This document shows, in pieces, positions 25,950 through 34,966 of a stretch of 64,000 nt of DNA; the first letter of the stretch is position 1, and every line of letters begins with the position of its first letter. Source of the DNA: CALBZG01 sp964486295 (lineage in GTDB: Bacteria; Bacillota; Clostridia; Peptostreptococcales; Anaerovoracaceae); NCBI GenBank assembly GCA_964486295.1, contig CAZAMF010000001.1, forward strand, positions 124,001 to 188,000. Direction: 5' to 3'. Both the position numbers and the translations under genes were made by a program. Below the pieces are notes generated by a model, which was not told the DNA's origin, did no database searches, and was given only the letters and a program-made list of their open reading frames with translations.

Positions 25950-25997
25950 CTTACGAAGGGCTTATCACCCTGCCAGTCATTCTTTTAACCATAATTT

Positions 25998-26025
25998 AGG
26001 GCTTGCTCTTTCAGCAGGCCCTTTT
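25998..26025 (+). terminator. Terminator of the cupin-permease operon
   Basis: AGGGCTTGCT and AGCAGGCCCT form a 10-base-pair stem (one G-U) around CTTTC, followed by TTTTATTATT. Confidence 0.9.
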
Positions 26026-26162
26026 ATTATTAAATGATTCGGGATCAGGCTCTGCGGTATTTGGTTTACTGCAAAATATGTGCAATGTTGACGGCTAGAT
26101 TCTGTTGAAGTAAACTCAATTCATCGGATCATGGGTTTGCCGAAAAGAGGGGGTGAAGGGAC

Positions 26163-27011
26163 TTGAAGGGATTTTTTGAAGGCTGGTATTTCAAACAACA
26201 GGCGGCGGGGGGTTTGATAGCGCTGATCCCTGCATTGCACGGAGATCAGAACGGGAAAGCAGCTTCATTGCAAATCGTTACCCCTGGACAGGCGCTTTGC
26301 ATCGGATTCCCAAAAGAAGCACTGAAGGTCATCAACCGTAAAGAACCCCATATTGCATTGGGAAACAGCCTCTTTTCATCAAAAGGGATCACACTTGATA
26401 TCTCTTCTGAGGAACTGAAAGCTTACGGAAACCTTTCCTTTGGCCCTCTGAAACGCCCTCGGCGGGACATCATGGGCCCTTTCAGATTTGTGCCGCTGAT
26501 GGAATGCCGCCACAGCGTGTTCAGCATGTCACATGAGGTGCATGGTGAATTGACGCTGAATGGCCGCAAGATGAATTTTGAGAGAGGAACTGGATATATT
26601 GAAGGGGACAGGGGTTACTCTTTTCCCAAACGGTATTTGTGGACTCATTGCAGCAACGATGAAGCTTCTTTGATGCTTTCCGTTGCAGATATTCCTTTTT
26701 TGGGAGCTACTTTCACAGGGATTATCAGCTTGATCATGTTTCGTGGTCATGAATACAGACTGGCAACCTATCTGGGCGCCAAGACCGTTTCTGTTAAAGA
26801 CGGTCATGCGGAGATCCGGCAAGGGAATCTTACACTGACAGTTCATTTGCTGGAAGAAAGAATCCAGCTTCTTGCAGCACCGGTGCAGGGTGCTATGACC
26901 AGGCATATCCGTGAAAGTCTTGCTTGTCGCGTCCACTACAGATTTTGCAGGGATAACGAAGTCCTATTTGATTTCATCAGCGAATGCGCAAGTTTCGAGA
27001 ATGAATATTAA
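26163..27011 (+). CDS. Tocopherol-cyclase-family protein
   Basis: A 282-residue protein of the tocopherol cyclase (VTE1-like) family. The start is TTG 26163, with GGGGGTGAAGGGA before it. Family marks are FFEGWYFKQQ at the very N-terminus, a central MGPFRFVPLMECRH, and GTGYIEGDRGYSFPKRYLWTH near residue 140. Plant members cyclise prenylquinols, but an anaerobic Firmicute makes no tocopherol; bacterial members are uncharacterised lipocalin-like proteins. No signal peptide is present. It is a single-gene unit bounded by terminators. The family call is good; the function is unknown. Confidence 0.78.
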   Translation: MKGFFEGWYFKQQAAGGLIALIPALHGDQNGKAASLQIVTPGQALCIGFPKEALKVINRKEPHIALGNSLFSSKGITLDISSEELKAYGNLSFGPLKRPRRDIMGPFRFVPLMECRHSVFSMSHEVHGELTLNGRKMNFERGTGYIEGDRGYSFPKRYLWTHCSNDEASLMLSVADIPFLGATFTGIISLIMFRGHEYRLATYLGAKTVSVKDGHAEIRQGNLTLTVHLLEERIQLLAAPVQGAMTRHIRESLACRVHYRFCRDNEVLFDFISECASFENEY

Positions 27012-27053
27012 TGAAGACAGACAGCTGACTGTCTTATTAATCTGGACAAAACC

Positions 27054-27094
27054 AACCATCTATTAACAAATAATTTTGCCGATAGATGGTTTTT
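27054..27094 (+). terminator. Terminator after the tocopherol-cyclase-like gene
   Basis: AACCATCTAT and ATAGATGGTT form a 10-base-pair stem around an 18-base loop, followed by TTTTGATTTG. Confidence 0.75.
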
Positions 27095-27113
27095 GATTTG
27101 GTTGAATTCGTTA

Positions 27114-27174
27114 TTGACATTCATAGGACACCGCACTATACTTGTTAAGTAAATTAAATGTTAAGCAACTTAAC
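27114..27174 (+). promoter_or_regulatory. MarR operon promoter and operator
   Basis: TTGACA at 27114-27119 and TATACT at 27137-27142 are 17 bases apart. Just downstream lies the perfect dyad GTTAAG-CAA-CTTAAC at 27160-27174, with a related GTTAAG at 27143-27148. This is a good site for autorepression by the MarR protein encoded next. Confidence 0.75.
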
Positions 27175-27206
27175 TAAACGAACGGATTAATTGGAAGGAA
27201 GGTTGA

Positions 27207-27641
27207 ATGATGAATGGTGGGAACGCAGAGAAAATCTATGAAATGATGCAGAAGTTCCACAAAATTAAAATGAATCTGAATGATTCGGGAGAAATTACTC
27301 GAGGCGAGATCATGATGTTGAAAATGATCAGAGCAAATTCCTCCGAGCAGGAAGGTATAACGATATCCGCCTTGAGCGAGCTTTTGAATATCAGCAAACC
27401 GGCAGTTTCACAGGTTTTGAATGCGCTGGAGGATAAAAAATATATTGAAAGAAGCGCTGTGAAAAAGGACCGACGCCTGGTGCATGTACGACTGACCGGG
27501 AGCGGTGAAGAATGCCTGGCGCGAAAATATCAGGCCCATTTGCAGGCTATGAATAAGATTTTTGACCGCATGGGGGAAGAGGATACGAAGCAATTGCTTC
27601 ATCTATTGGAAAAGCTTTATGCCATAGTCAGTGACTTATAG
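27207..27641 (+). CDS. MarR-family repressor of the ABC export operon
   Basis: A 144-residue winged-helix regulator. The DNA-binding part is at about residues 35-100: EGITISALSELLNISKPAVSQVLNALED then KKDRRLVHVRLT, the wing with the conserved DxR. GGAAGGAAGG lies before the ATG, and a second ATG follows directly. The promoter upstream holds a dyad suited to it, and two ABC half-transporters and an HlyD-like adaptor follow closely. The simplest model is repression of the exporters, relieved by a toxic or drug-like ligand. Confidence 0.9.
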   Translation: MMNGGNAEKIYEMMQKFHKIKMNLNDSGEITRGEIMMLKMIRANSSEQEGITISALSELLNISKPAVSQVLNALEDKKYIERSAVKKDRRLVHVRLTGSGEECLARKYQAHLQAMNKIFDRMGEEDTKQLLHLLEKLYAIVSDL

Positions 27642-27690
27642 AAAAGATATATGAAAAACCAAAAAAACATATGAAGGAGCAGCTTAAACT

Positions 27691-29424
27691 GTGATCAAGC
27701 TTATCAAATATTTAAAACCATATACCGCCATCCTCGTCAGTTCTGTTGCGCTGCTATTCCTGCAAGCGCAGTGCGATTTGGCACTACCGGACTATATGGC
27801 AGATATAATTAATACCGGTGTTATGACGGGCAATATCAATTCTGTTGTTAAAACGGGCACCATGATGATATTAGTCACCCTTCTGGGGACAGTCGCCTCC
27901 ATAACCGTCGGGTACCTGGCCGCTATGACCGCTGCCGGAGTATCCCATGACTTGCGCTTTGACGTGTTTAAAAAAGTACAGCAGTTTAGCAGTACTGAAT
28001 TTGACAAATTTTCCACCGCCTCCTTGATTACGCGAACCACCAATGATATCACTCAGATACAGACTGTCCTGGTTATGATGATACGACTGGTGATCTATGC
28101 GCCGATCATTGGGGTTGGCGGGATCATCAAAGCAGTCTCCCGAGATTCCTCCATGTCCTGGATCATCGGCGTAGCGGTGATTTGTCTGGTTGGAACGATC
28201 ATGATCTTGTTTTCATTGGCTATGCCCAAGTTCAAGGCCGTCCAGAACCTGATTGACAGACTGAATCAGGTGATTCGTGAAAACATCGAAGGGATACCGG
28301 TTATCAGGGCATTTAACACACAGAATTTCGAAATCGACCGATTTGACAAAGCGAACAAGGACCTGACGGATACAAACCTGTATATCAACCGTGTCATGAC
28401 GCTGATGATGCCTGTGATGATGCTGATCATGAACCTGGTTTCCGTGATCATCGTCTGGGTGGGCGCAAAGCAGGTTTCGGAATTCCGGATGAATATCGGA
28501 GATATGATGGCCTATATGCAGTATTCCATGCAGATCATCATGGCTTTTTTGATGATGTCCATGATGTTCATCATGATCCCGCGAGCCTCAGTTTCCGGAG
28601 ATAGAATTGCAGAAGTGCTAAGAACCGAGGCCAGCATACTGGATCCCGAAGATCCGGTAAACTATAAAGACGATTTTCAGCCGGTCATTGAATTCCGCGA
28701 CGTGAGTTTTGCTTATCCCGGCGGACAGGATGATGTATTGCATCATATAAGCTTCTGCGCCAGACCGGGGCAGACAACAGCCATCATAGGATCTACAGGG
28801 AGCGGCAAATCAACTCTGGTCAATCTGATCATGCGCTTTTATGACGTCACTTCCGGGGAAATATTGATCGATGGCAAGGATATCCGCAAAGTCACTCGTA
28901 AAGAACTGAGAGACAAGATCGGTTATGTTTCCCAAAAGAGCATTCTTTTTTCGGGCACCATCGAATCCAACCTCCTTTACGGGGATAAGGACGCCACCCG
29001 GGATGAAGTGGAAAAAGCCGCTGAAACTGCCCAGGCTACTGAATTTATTACTACTAAAGAAGAAAATTACAACGCGATCATCGCGCAAGGCGGAACGAAT
29101 GTATCGGGAGGCCAAAAGCAGAGGCTGTCTATTGCCAGAGCACTGGTGAAAAAAGCACCGATTTATATCTTCGACGACAGTTTTTCTGCTCTGGATCTTA
29201 AAACCGACAGAAACCTGAGAGCTGCGTTGAAAAAAGAAACGTCCCAAAGCACGATCCTGCTGGTGGCCCAGCGTGTGGGAACCATTATGAATGCCGAACA
29301 GATCATTGTATTGGATCATGGCTGCATCGTGGGAAGCGGCTCGCACCATCAACTTTTGCAGGATTGCGATGTTTATCGCGAAATCGCTTATTCGCAGTTG
29401 AGTGAAGAGGAGTTGGCAAGATGA
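27691..29424 (+). CDS. ABC exporter half-transporter (degenerate Walker B partner)
   Basis: A 577-residue fused membrane-ATPase subunit. It starts at GTG 27691 with GAAGGAG before it. Six helices fill residues 1-310; the ATPase follows with Walker A GSTGSGKST near 370, the canonical signature VSGGQKQR near 470, and Walker B ending IYIFDDS, where aspartate replaces the catalytic glutamate. This is the pattern of the asymmetric heterodimeric exporters such as TM287/288 and LmrCD, where one site cannot hydrolyse ATP. Its stop overlaps the partner gene by 4 bases. Confidence 0.92.
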   Translation: MIKLIKYLKPYTAILVSSVALLFLQAQCDLALPDYMADIINTGVMTGNINSVVKTGTMMILVTLLGTVASITVGYLAAMTAAGVSHDLRFDVFKKVQQFSSTEFDKFSTASLITRTTNDITQIQTVLVMMIRLVIYAPIIGVGGIIKAVSRDSSMSWIIGVAVICLVGTIMILFSLAMPKFKAVQNLIDRLNQVIRENIEGIPVIRAFNTQNFEIDRFDKANKDLTDTNLYINRVMTLMMPVMMLIMNLVSVIIVWVGAKQVSEFRMNIGDMMAYMQYSMQIIMAFLMMSMMFIMIPRASVSGDRIAEVLRTEASILDPEDPVNYKDDFQPVIEFRDVSFAYPGGQDDVLHHISFCARPGQTTAIIGSTGSGKSTLVNLIMRFYDVTSGEILIDGKDIRKVTRKELRDKIGYVSQKSILFSGTIESNLLYGDKDATRDEVEKAAETAQATEFITTKEENYNAIIAQGGTNVSGGQKQRLSIARALVKKAPIYIFDDSFSALDLKTDRNLRAALKKETSQSTILLVAQRVGTIMNAEQIIVLDHGCIVGSGSHHQLLQDCDVYREIAYSQLSEEELAR

Positions 29425-31262
29425 GTGAAACGAGCAGGCCGGCGCGCCAAGGACAGGGCGGCGGGTTCGGTATGAATATGGCGTATGGCGCCAAGGCCAA
29501 AGACTTCAACAAGACGGTACGCACACTGGCGACGTATCTTGAGCCATATAAATCGACGATGATCATAGTCTTGATTTTTGCCTTGTTATCAACGACGTTT
29601 TCCATTGTCGGCCCAAAGTTGCTGGGTAAAGCCACGACGAAACTGGCGGAAGGTCTGTTTGCCTGGTATGGCGGAATGGACCTCCTGACGGACTTTCATT
29701 ATATCGGAAGGATCGTCTTGATATTAGTCATCATATATATCATTTCATCCGTCTGCTCTTATGTTCAGGGCTATATGATGTCCGGAGTCACCATGAAGGT
29801 GACCTATGAGCTGCGAAAAGACATCTCCGTGAAGATGAATAAAATACCGCTGGACTATTATGACACCAGAACTCATGGTGAGATCCTTTCAAGAATAACA
29901 AACGACATCGACCTTGTGAGCCAGACTTTGAACCAAAGCATCATGCAGGTCATTACTTCTGTGACAACCATTGTCGGTGTTCTGGCGATGATGCTTTCAA
30001 TCAGCTGGCTGATGACGCTGGCAGCAGTGATCGTGATCCCTATGTCGATGGGGATCGTGGGCATCGTCATCAAAAGATCCCAAGGTTATTTCAGGGATCA
30101 GCAAAAGTATCTGGGCGATCTCAACGGGCACATAGAAGAGATGTACGGCGGGCATCATATCGTTCAGGCTTTTAACGGCGAACAGGATTCCATCGATGTA
30201 TTTGAAAAGGTGAATGATAAGCTTTACAACTCCGCATGGAGATCCCAGTTTGTGTCAAGCATTATGATGCCGGTCATGGCCCTTGTCGGTAACCTGGGCT
30301 ATGTGCTGGTCAGCATCATGGGCGGTTATCTGGCCGTCAAAAAAGTGGTGGATATCGGCGACATACAAGCCTTCATTCAGTACATGAGATCATTTACACA
30401 GCCCATAGGACAGCTGGCTTCCATTTCCAATACGCTTCAATCCACAGTGGCCGCCGCGGAACGTGTTTTTGAATTTCTGGATGAAGCGGAAGAGACATCG
30501 GAAACGCCAAACCCGATTGAAGTTGAAGATATAAAAGGGCAAGTGGAATTCCGTGATGTAAGCTTTGGATATAGTAAAGAAAAAGTGATCATCCATCATT
30601 TTTCTGCAGAAATAAAAGCTGGTCAGAAAGTTGCCATCGTAGGACCTACCGGAGCGGGGAAAACCACCATGGTTAAGCTGCTGATGCGATTTTATGACAT
30701 AAATTCGGGAAAAATTCTCATTGACGGGCACAACATCTATGATTATACCCGGCAGGATCTTCGCTCTGCCTTTGGCATGGTGCTTCAGGATACCTGGCTG
30801 TATAACGCTTCTATCAAAGAGAATATCCGGTATGGGACCTTCGACGCAACCGATCAGCAGGTGATTGAGGCGGCAAAAGCGGCTCATTGCGATGAATTCA
30901 TTCATTCTCTCCCGGAAGGGTATAATATGATCCTTAACGAGGATGCCACAAATATATCGCAAGGACAGAAGCAGTTGTTGACCATTGCCAGAGTAATATT
31001 AGCAGATCCCAAAATTCTCATTTTGGACGAAGCCACCAGCTCCGTGGATACCAGAACTGAGATTCTGATCCAGAAGGCCATGAATAATTTAATGGAAAAT
31101 CGAACAAGCTTCGTGATTGCACACAGATTATCCACAATAAGGGACGCGGACCTTATTCTGGTTATGAATGACGGAGATATTGTTGAACAGGGAAATCATA
31201 CAGAACTGCTCAGACAAAACGGCTTCTATGCTCAACTGTATAAAAGCCAGTTTGAGGAGTAA
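29421..31262 (+). CDS. ABC exporter half-transporter (degenerate signature partner)
   Basis: A 613-residue fused membrane-ATPase subunit, partner of the preceding gene. After a polar N-terminal extension of about 30 residues, six helices run to about 345. The ATPase has Walker A GPTGAGKTT, Walker B ILILDEATSSVD with the catalytic glutamate, and an altered signature, ISQGQKQ in place of LSGGQ. Together with the aspartate in the partner's Walker B this makes one degenerate and one active ATP site, as expected for a heterodimer. It ends 61 bases before the HlyD-like gene. The likely role is drug or peptide export; substrate unknown. Confidence 0.92.
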   Translation: MSETSRPARQGQGGGFGMNMAYGAKAKDFNKTVRTLATYLEPYKSTMIIVLIFALLSTTFSIVGPKLLGKATTKLAEGLFAWYGGMDLLTDFHYIGRIVLILVIIYIISSVCSYVQGYMMSGVTMKVTYELRKDISVKMNKIPLDYYDTRTHGEILSRITNDIDLVSQTLNQSIMQVITSVTTIVGVLAMMLSISWLMTLAAVIVIPMSMGIVGIVIKRSQGYFRDQQKYLGDLNGHIEEMYGGHHIVQAFNGEQDSIDVFEKVNDKLYNSAWRSQFVSSIMMPVMALVGNLGYVLVSIMGGYLAVKKVVDIGDIQAFIQYMRSFTQPIGQLASISNTLQSTVAAAERVFEFLDEAEETSETPNPIEVEDIKGQVEFRDVSFGYSKEKVIIHHFSAEIKAGQKVAIVGPTGAGKTTMVKLLMRFYDINSGKILIDGHNIYDYTRQDLRSAFGMVLQDTWLYNASIKENIRYGTFDATDQQVIEAAKAAHCDEFIHSLPEGYNMILNEDATNISQGQKQLLTIARVILADPKILILDEATSSVDTRTEILIQKAMNNLMENRTSFVIAHRLSTIRDADLILVMNDGDIVEQGNHTELLRQNGFYAQLYKSQFEE

Positions 31263-31323
31263 TGAACAATAATTGATAGCATAGCAAAGAATAATATTGG
31301 AAAGTAAAAGGAGGGATCCTGAA

Positions 31324-32790
31324 ATGGATGATAAGAAATTAAATCAGCAGGACCAACAGGAGAAGGAAGAAAAAAGCAGCGAAGGAAGCAATAAAAAATT
31401 AAGAAAGAAAATATTATGGTCGATTTTAGCCGTTGTGCTGGTCATTGCAGCAGGCACGTCTTTCTACTATTTCAGTTATAGCCGGAATTACTTTACCACC
31501 GACAATGCCAAAGTCACTGCTAAAATGTATACCATTACGCCAGCAACTTCCGGTGAATTACTGGAATGGCAGATCCAGGAGGGGCAGAAGGTTGCTAAAC
31601 ACGAGATTCTGGGCCGACAGGCAAGTCTGCCGTATATCGTTTCGCCCATTGATGGCACGATTGTGAAGAACAACGTGACAGAGGGGCAGATCGTTTCTCC
31701 GGGGACAACGCTGGCGGTGGTTGCCGATACAGGGAATATGTATATCGGCGTCAATATTGAAGAAACAGAGATCATGAAAATCAAGACGGGGCAGACGGTT
31801 GATGTTAAAATTGATGCCTATCCCGGCCGAACATTCCCCGGTGTGATCGAAGAAATCGATCAGACGACTCAAACATATCTTTCAAATCCAACGAGCTTCA
31901 GCACCAGTGGGACCTATACGAAGGTTACGCAGCTGATCCCGGTGAAGGTTCTCATCGAGAATAAAGAGAATCTTCCACTGACCTTTGGGATGAATGCTAC
32001 TGTGAAAGTCCATCTGAGAGATAAAATAACGCAAAATGCTCCGGAGAAAAATCCGACGCAGGAAATCGCAGCAGGATCCGGTCTGGAGTACAACAGTTTT
32101 GTTGAAGCCGCTGATCAGTTTGAAATATCCCCGGACGTTTCCGGCAAGGTTCTTTCCGTCAAAGTCGACCTGGGACAAAAAGTGAATAAAGGAGATGTAT
32201 TATTCAAGCTGGACAGCGCGGATCTGGCCCTTCAGGTGCAGCAAGCTGCAGAAGCCGCAGCTCCGGCCCGCCTGGCTTATAATGATGCCGCCTCCGCATA
32301 TTACCGACTGCAGACTTTATATGATGCGGGAGCCATTGCCAAGGTGGATCTGGATAACGCCAGAACCAGAATGGAAACGGCGAAAGCCCAACTGAGTAGC
32401 GCAGCAACAGCGCTGCAGATCGTGCAGAAAAAACTGAATGATTGCACGGTAACTGCTCCGATTTCTGGGGAGGTAGCTTCCATGAAAATTGCGGAAGGCG
32501 ACATGGTATCGCCTCAGGTGCCGGCTATGACACTCATCGATGCAAAAGAAGTCGTCGTGCATATCAATGTCACCGAATCGAATATTTCACGGGTGAAGAT
32601 CGGAACCAAGGTAAAGATCGATGTGCAGGCAATCAATGCTTCGTCTGAGGGAAAGGTTGTGTCAATCGCCCCGGCTTCCGATTCCGAAACAGGAATGTTC
32701 CCGGTAGAGATACGTTTTGACAATGCAAAAGGAATTTTCAAACCTGGAATGGCGGCGAATGTGAAGCTGCTACTGGATCCCACAAATTAA
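31324..32790 (+). CDS. Tandem (double) HlyD-type adaptor protein
   Basis: The start is ATG 31324, with AAAGGAGGG 9 bases before it; a TTG at 31297 is less likely. The 488-residue protein has a cytosolic charged N-terminus, one membrane helix (about residues 40-58), and two successive membrane-fusion-protein modules. The first (about 60-240) has split lipoyl halves, SGELLEWQIQEGQKV and SPIDGTIVKNNVTEGQ, without a helical hairpin. The second (about 260-488) is complete, SGKVLSVKVDLGQKV, an alpha-helical hairpin of about 80 residues, and APISGEVASMKIAEGD. It probably extends the ABC pair's export path into the wall. The two-module arrangement is unusual. Confidence 0.85.
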   Translation: MDDKKLNQQDQQEKEEKSSEGSNKKLRKKILWSILAVVLVIAAGTSFYYFSYSRNYFTTDNAKVTAKMYTITPATSGELLEWQIQEGQKVAKHEILGRQASLPYIVSPIDGTIVKNNVTEGQIVSPGTTLAVVADTGNMYIGVNIEETEIMKIKTGQTVDVKIDAYPGRTFPGVIEEIDQTTQTYLSNPTSFSTSGTYTKVTQLIPVKVLIENKENLPLTFGMNATVKVHLRDKITQNAPEKNPTQEIAAGSGLEYNSFVEAADQFEISPDVSGKVLSVKVDLGQKVNKGDVLFKLDSADLALQVQQAAEAAAPARLAYNDAASAYYRLQTLYDAGAIAKVDLDNARTRMETAKAQLSSAATALQIVQKKLNDCTVTAPISGEVASMKIAEGDMVSPQVPAMTLIDAKEVVVHINVTESNISRVKIGTKVKIDVQAINASSEGKVVSIAPASDSETGMFPVEIRFDNAKGIFKPGMAANVKLLLDPTN

Positions 32791-32811
32791 TCAGACTAGG
32801 GAGGTGATGAG

Positions 32812-33660
32812 TTGGACAGGCAGGAACTGATCAAAATTGCGGAAGACTTCATTGTGCGTTCGGAAGACAATTATATCGACCAGAAAATTGCTATCTCAGA
32901 TAAAGTTGTGGGCATGAAAATTTTTGACACACCGATTCTGGCGTTTGGATCCGCTGATGACGAATATTTCAAGCGACTGAAACAACCGTCTGTGATCGGA
33001 GAGCATTTTATGCTCCCGACAGAATGGCTGCCCAAAGCCAAAACTGTCATCTCTTTCTTTTTGCCATTCAGTGAAGCTGTACGTACAGGAAATAGGCGGG
33101 ACATGTCCTGGCCCACAGAAGAATGGCTGCATGCACGTATCGAAGGTCAGGCATTGTTGTTTAATTTGTGCCGGCACCTGGAATCCGAATTACAAGGAGC
33201 GGGGTATGAAAGTCTAGTACCGTCTCTGGATAAAAGGTTTTGGGTCAACCACGACAATCCCCGGCACGAAGCTAAATTCACCAGCAATTGGTCTGAAAGG
33301 CATGTGGCTTTTGTTTGCGGACTCGGCACTTTCGGGCTTTCAAAAGGACTGATCACGCAAAAGGGGATGGCTGGAAGGTTCGGAAGTGTCGTCACGGATT
33401 TATATCTTACCCCGGATAAAAGGGAGTATGAGGATATCTATGAATATTGTTCCATGTGCGGGAAATGCGCTGAAAATTGCCCCGCTATGGCCATAACACT
33501 GGAAAATGGAAAAAATCATATTCCTTGTTTTGAATTTTTATGCAAAACCGAAGCAAAGCATAAACCAAGATACGGCTGCGGAAAATGCCAGGTAGCCGTC
33601 CCATGCGAATCAAGAATTCCGACCAATCGTTCTGTGATGAAATCACAGTCGAAAGAGTGA
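32812..33660 (+). CDS. Iron-sulfur protein related to epoxyqueuosine reductase
   Basis: A 282-residue cytosolic protein starting at TTG 32812, with GGAGGTGATGAG directly before it. The C-terminal region carries two Fe-S motifs: CSMCGKCAENCPA near residue 220 and a second set ending YGCGKCQVAVPC near 262. Together with KAKTVISFFLPF and a central GLGTFGLSKGLIT, this resembles the QueG / reductive-dehalogenase-like family. QueG itself is longer and binds cobalamin; here the full enzyme assignment is not safe, so it is left as a family-level call. It follows the exporter operon by 21 bases and may be co-transcribed. Confidence 0.7.
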   Translation: MDRQELIKIAEDFIVRSEDNYIDQKIAISDKVVGMKIFDTPILAFGSADDEYFKRLKQPSVIGEHFMLPTEWLPKAKTVISFFLPFSEAVRTGNRRDMSWPTEEWLHARIEGQALLFNLCRHLESELQGAGYESLVPSLDKRFWVNHDNPRHEAKFTSNWSERHVAFVCGLGTFGLSKGLITQKGMAGRFGSVVTDLYLTPDKREYEDIYEYCSMCGKCAENCPAMAITLENGKNHIPCFEFLCKTEAKHKPRYGCGKCQVAVPCESRIPTNRSVMKSQSKE

Positions 33661-33694
33661 GTTTATGATATGGTAAATAATGATCAAACTAGTG

Positions 33695-33700
33695 TATAAT
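33695..33700 (+). promoter_or_regulatory. -10 element of the tRNA-Sec/sel transcript
   Basis: A perfect TATAAT at 33695-33700 lies 20 bases before the tRNA-Sec 5' end. The -35 region (GGTAAA, 33672-33677) is weak. No terminator is seen between tRNA-Sec and selD, so the whole sel locus may be read from here. Confidence 0.5.
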
Positions 33701-33720
33701 TAAATCATGAATATTGATGT

Positions 33721-33817
33721 GGGGGCGGATGGGCTCTGGTGGGTTTCGCGGACTTCAAATCCGTCGTCGGGCGGTTATGCCGGCCGAGGTGGGTTCAATT
33801 CCTACACGCTCCCGCCA
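33721..33817 (+). tRNA. selC: tRNA-Sec (anticodon UCA)
   Basis: Selenocysteine tRNA that reads UGA. The acceptor GGGGGCG at 33721 pairs with CGCTCCC before GCCA at 33814-33817. The anticodon arm is GCGGA-CTTCAAA-TCCGT, with anticodon TCA. A long variable arm follows (TCGGGCGG and CCGGCCGA around TTATG), and the T-arm is GTGGG-TTCAATT-CCTAC. The length of 97 nt, the long variable arm and the CCA encoded in DNA all fit bacterial selC. It precedes selD by 25 bases. Confidence 0.95.
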
Positions 33818-33842
33818 ATTAATCAAGAAAGGGGGCGGTTTC

Positions 33843-34907
33843 ATGACACAGCAGACGAAAAAAAGACTCACACACATGTCATCAAAAGCTGGTTGAGCCA
33901 GCAAAATGAGTCCAAAGGACCTGACACAAGTTTTGTGTCATTTAGACAATGCCCCTGAAAACAGGGATCCCAACGTACTGGTAGGCTTCGACTTGATGGA
34001 CGATGCTGGCGTATACAAAATATCCGACGAACTGGCTCTTGTGCAGACCGTGGATTTTTTTACACCCATCGTTGACAATCCGTTTTTGTTCGGACAGATT
34101 GCTGCTGCCAACGCATTCAGCGACGTGTATGCCATGGGCGGAAGCCCGCTTACGGCACTTTCCATCGCCTGCTTTTCAACTTCTGTGGAACACGATGTAT
34201 TGGCGAAAATTCTCAAAGGCGGCGAATCTAAGATCAAAGAAGCCGGAGCCGTACTGCTTGGCGGACATACTGTTACCGACGAGGAAATAAAATACGGATT
34301 ATCTGTTACAGGAGTGATCCACCCCGAAAAGGTCATCACCAATGCGGGGGCGCGACCGGGCGATGCTCTGATCCTGACAAAACCGCTGGGAACAGGGATA
34401 CTGACCACGGGAAATAAGTTTGATTTTATTACAGAATTCGAGTTAAGCGAGGCCATACAGTCCATGCTGACACTGAACCGCGGTGCATCGGAATCCATGC
34501 AGAAGGTCGGTGTACACAGTTGCACCGATGTCACGGGATTCGGCCTGGTAGGGCACAGTATGGAAATGGCCAAAGCCAGCCGCGTTAAAATCAGAATCCA
34601 TTTTGATCAGGTTCCTTTTATGGCTCTGGTTCATGATCTGGTTCTGAAGGAATCCGTTCCCGGAGGGGCCTACTCGAATCTGGCCCATTTCAGTAAGGAT
34701 GTATTCTTTGGTGAAAACATCACAGAAGCAGAAAAGATAATGATTTTCGACCCCCAGACATCAGGAGGGCTGTTAATCTCCGTTTCGAAAGAGAAGGCGG
34801 ATGAATTGGTTGCTTTAATCAATCAAAGCCAGCCTGCATGGGCGACAATCATCGGAGAGGTTTCTGAAAAGAACGGAGATGACGAGCATTATATTGAAGT
34901 GAACTAA
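33843..34907 (+). CDS. selD: Selenide, water dikinase, a selenoprotein (SelD)
   Basis: Makes selenophosphate from selenide and ATP, the selenium donor for Sec and selenouridine. The gene is longer than an ordinary frame suggests: ATG 33843 begins MTQQTKKRL and reads in frame through a UGA at 33894-33896 as SSKAG-Sec-ASKMSPKDL. The Sec (residue 18) takes the place of the catalytic cysteine of E. coli SelD, and Lys21 three residues later matches its essential lysine. Later signatures are VQTVDFFTPIVDNPF, NAFSDVYAMGG, LLGGHTV and TDVTGFGLVGH. The protein has 354 residues. A hairpin 25 bases after the UGA could be its SECIS. The tRNA-Sec gene is just upstream and selA follows. Confidence 0.95.
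33922..33940 (+). promoter_or_regulatory. Candidate SECIS hairpin of selD
   Basis: TGACACAA and TTGTGTCA form a perfect 8-base-pair stem around GTT, 25 bases after the Sec UGA. Bacterial SECIS elements lie in the coding region just after UGA; the distance to the loop is acceptable, but the sequence match to a SECIS consensus was not tested. Confidence 0.5.
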
Positions 34908-34947
34908 AACATGGCCAGGGGAGAAAAGCCTTGCTTGGCCATGTTTT
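34906..34947 (+). terminator. Hairpin between selD and selA
   Basis: AAAACATGGCCA and TGGCCATGTTTT form a perfect 12-base-pair stem around 18 bases, followed by ATT. It may partly terminate transcription between selD and selA and so set their ratio, or stabilise the selD end. Confidence 0.7.
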
Positions 34948-34966
34948 ATTCTTTAGGAGGTATACT

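Noticed and set aside
33707..33958. Frames across tRNA-Sec and the selD start
   Set aside because: Explained by the tRNA gene and by the Sec-containing N-terminus of SelD in another frame.
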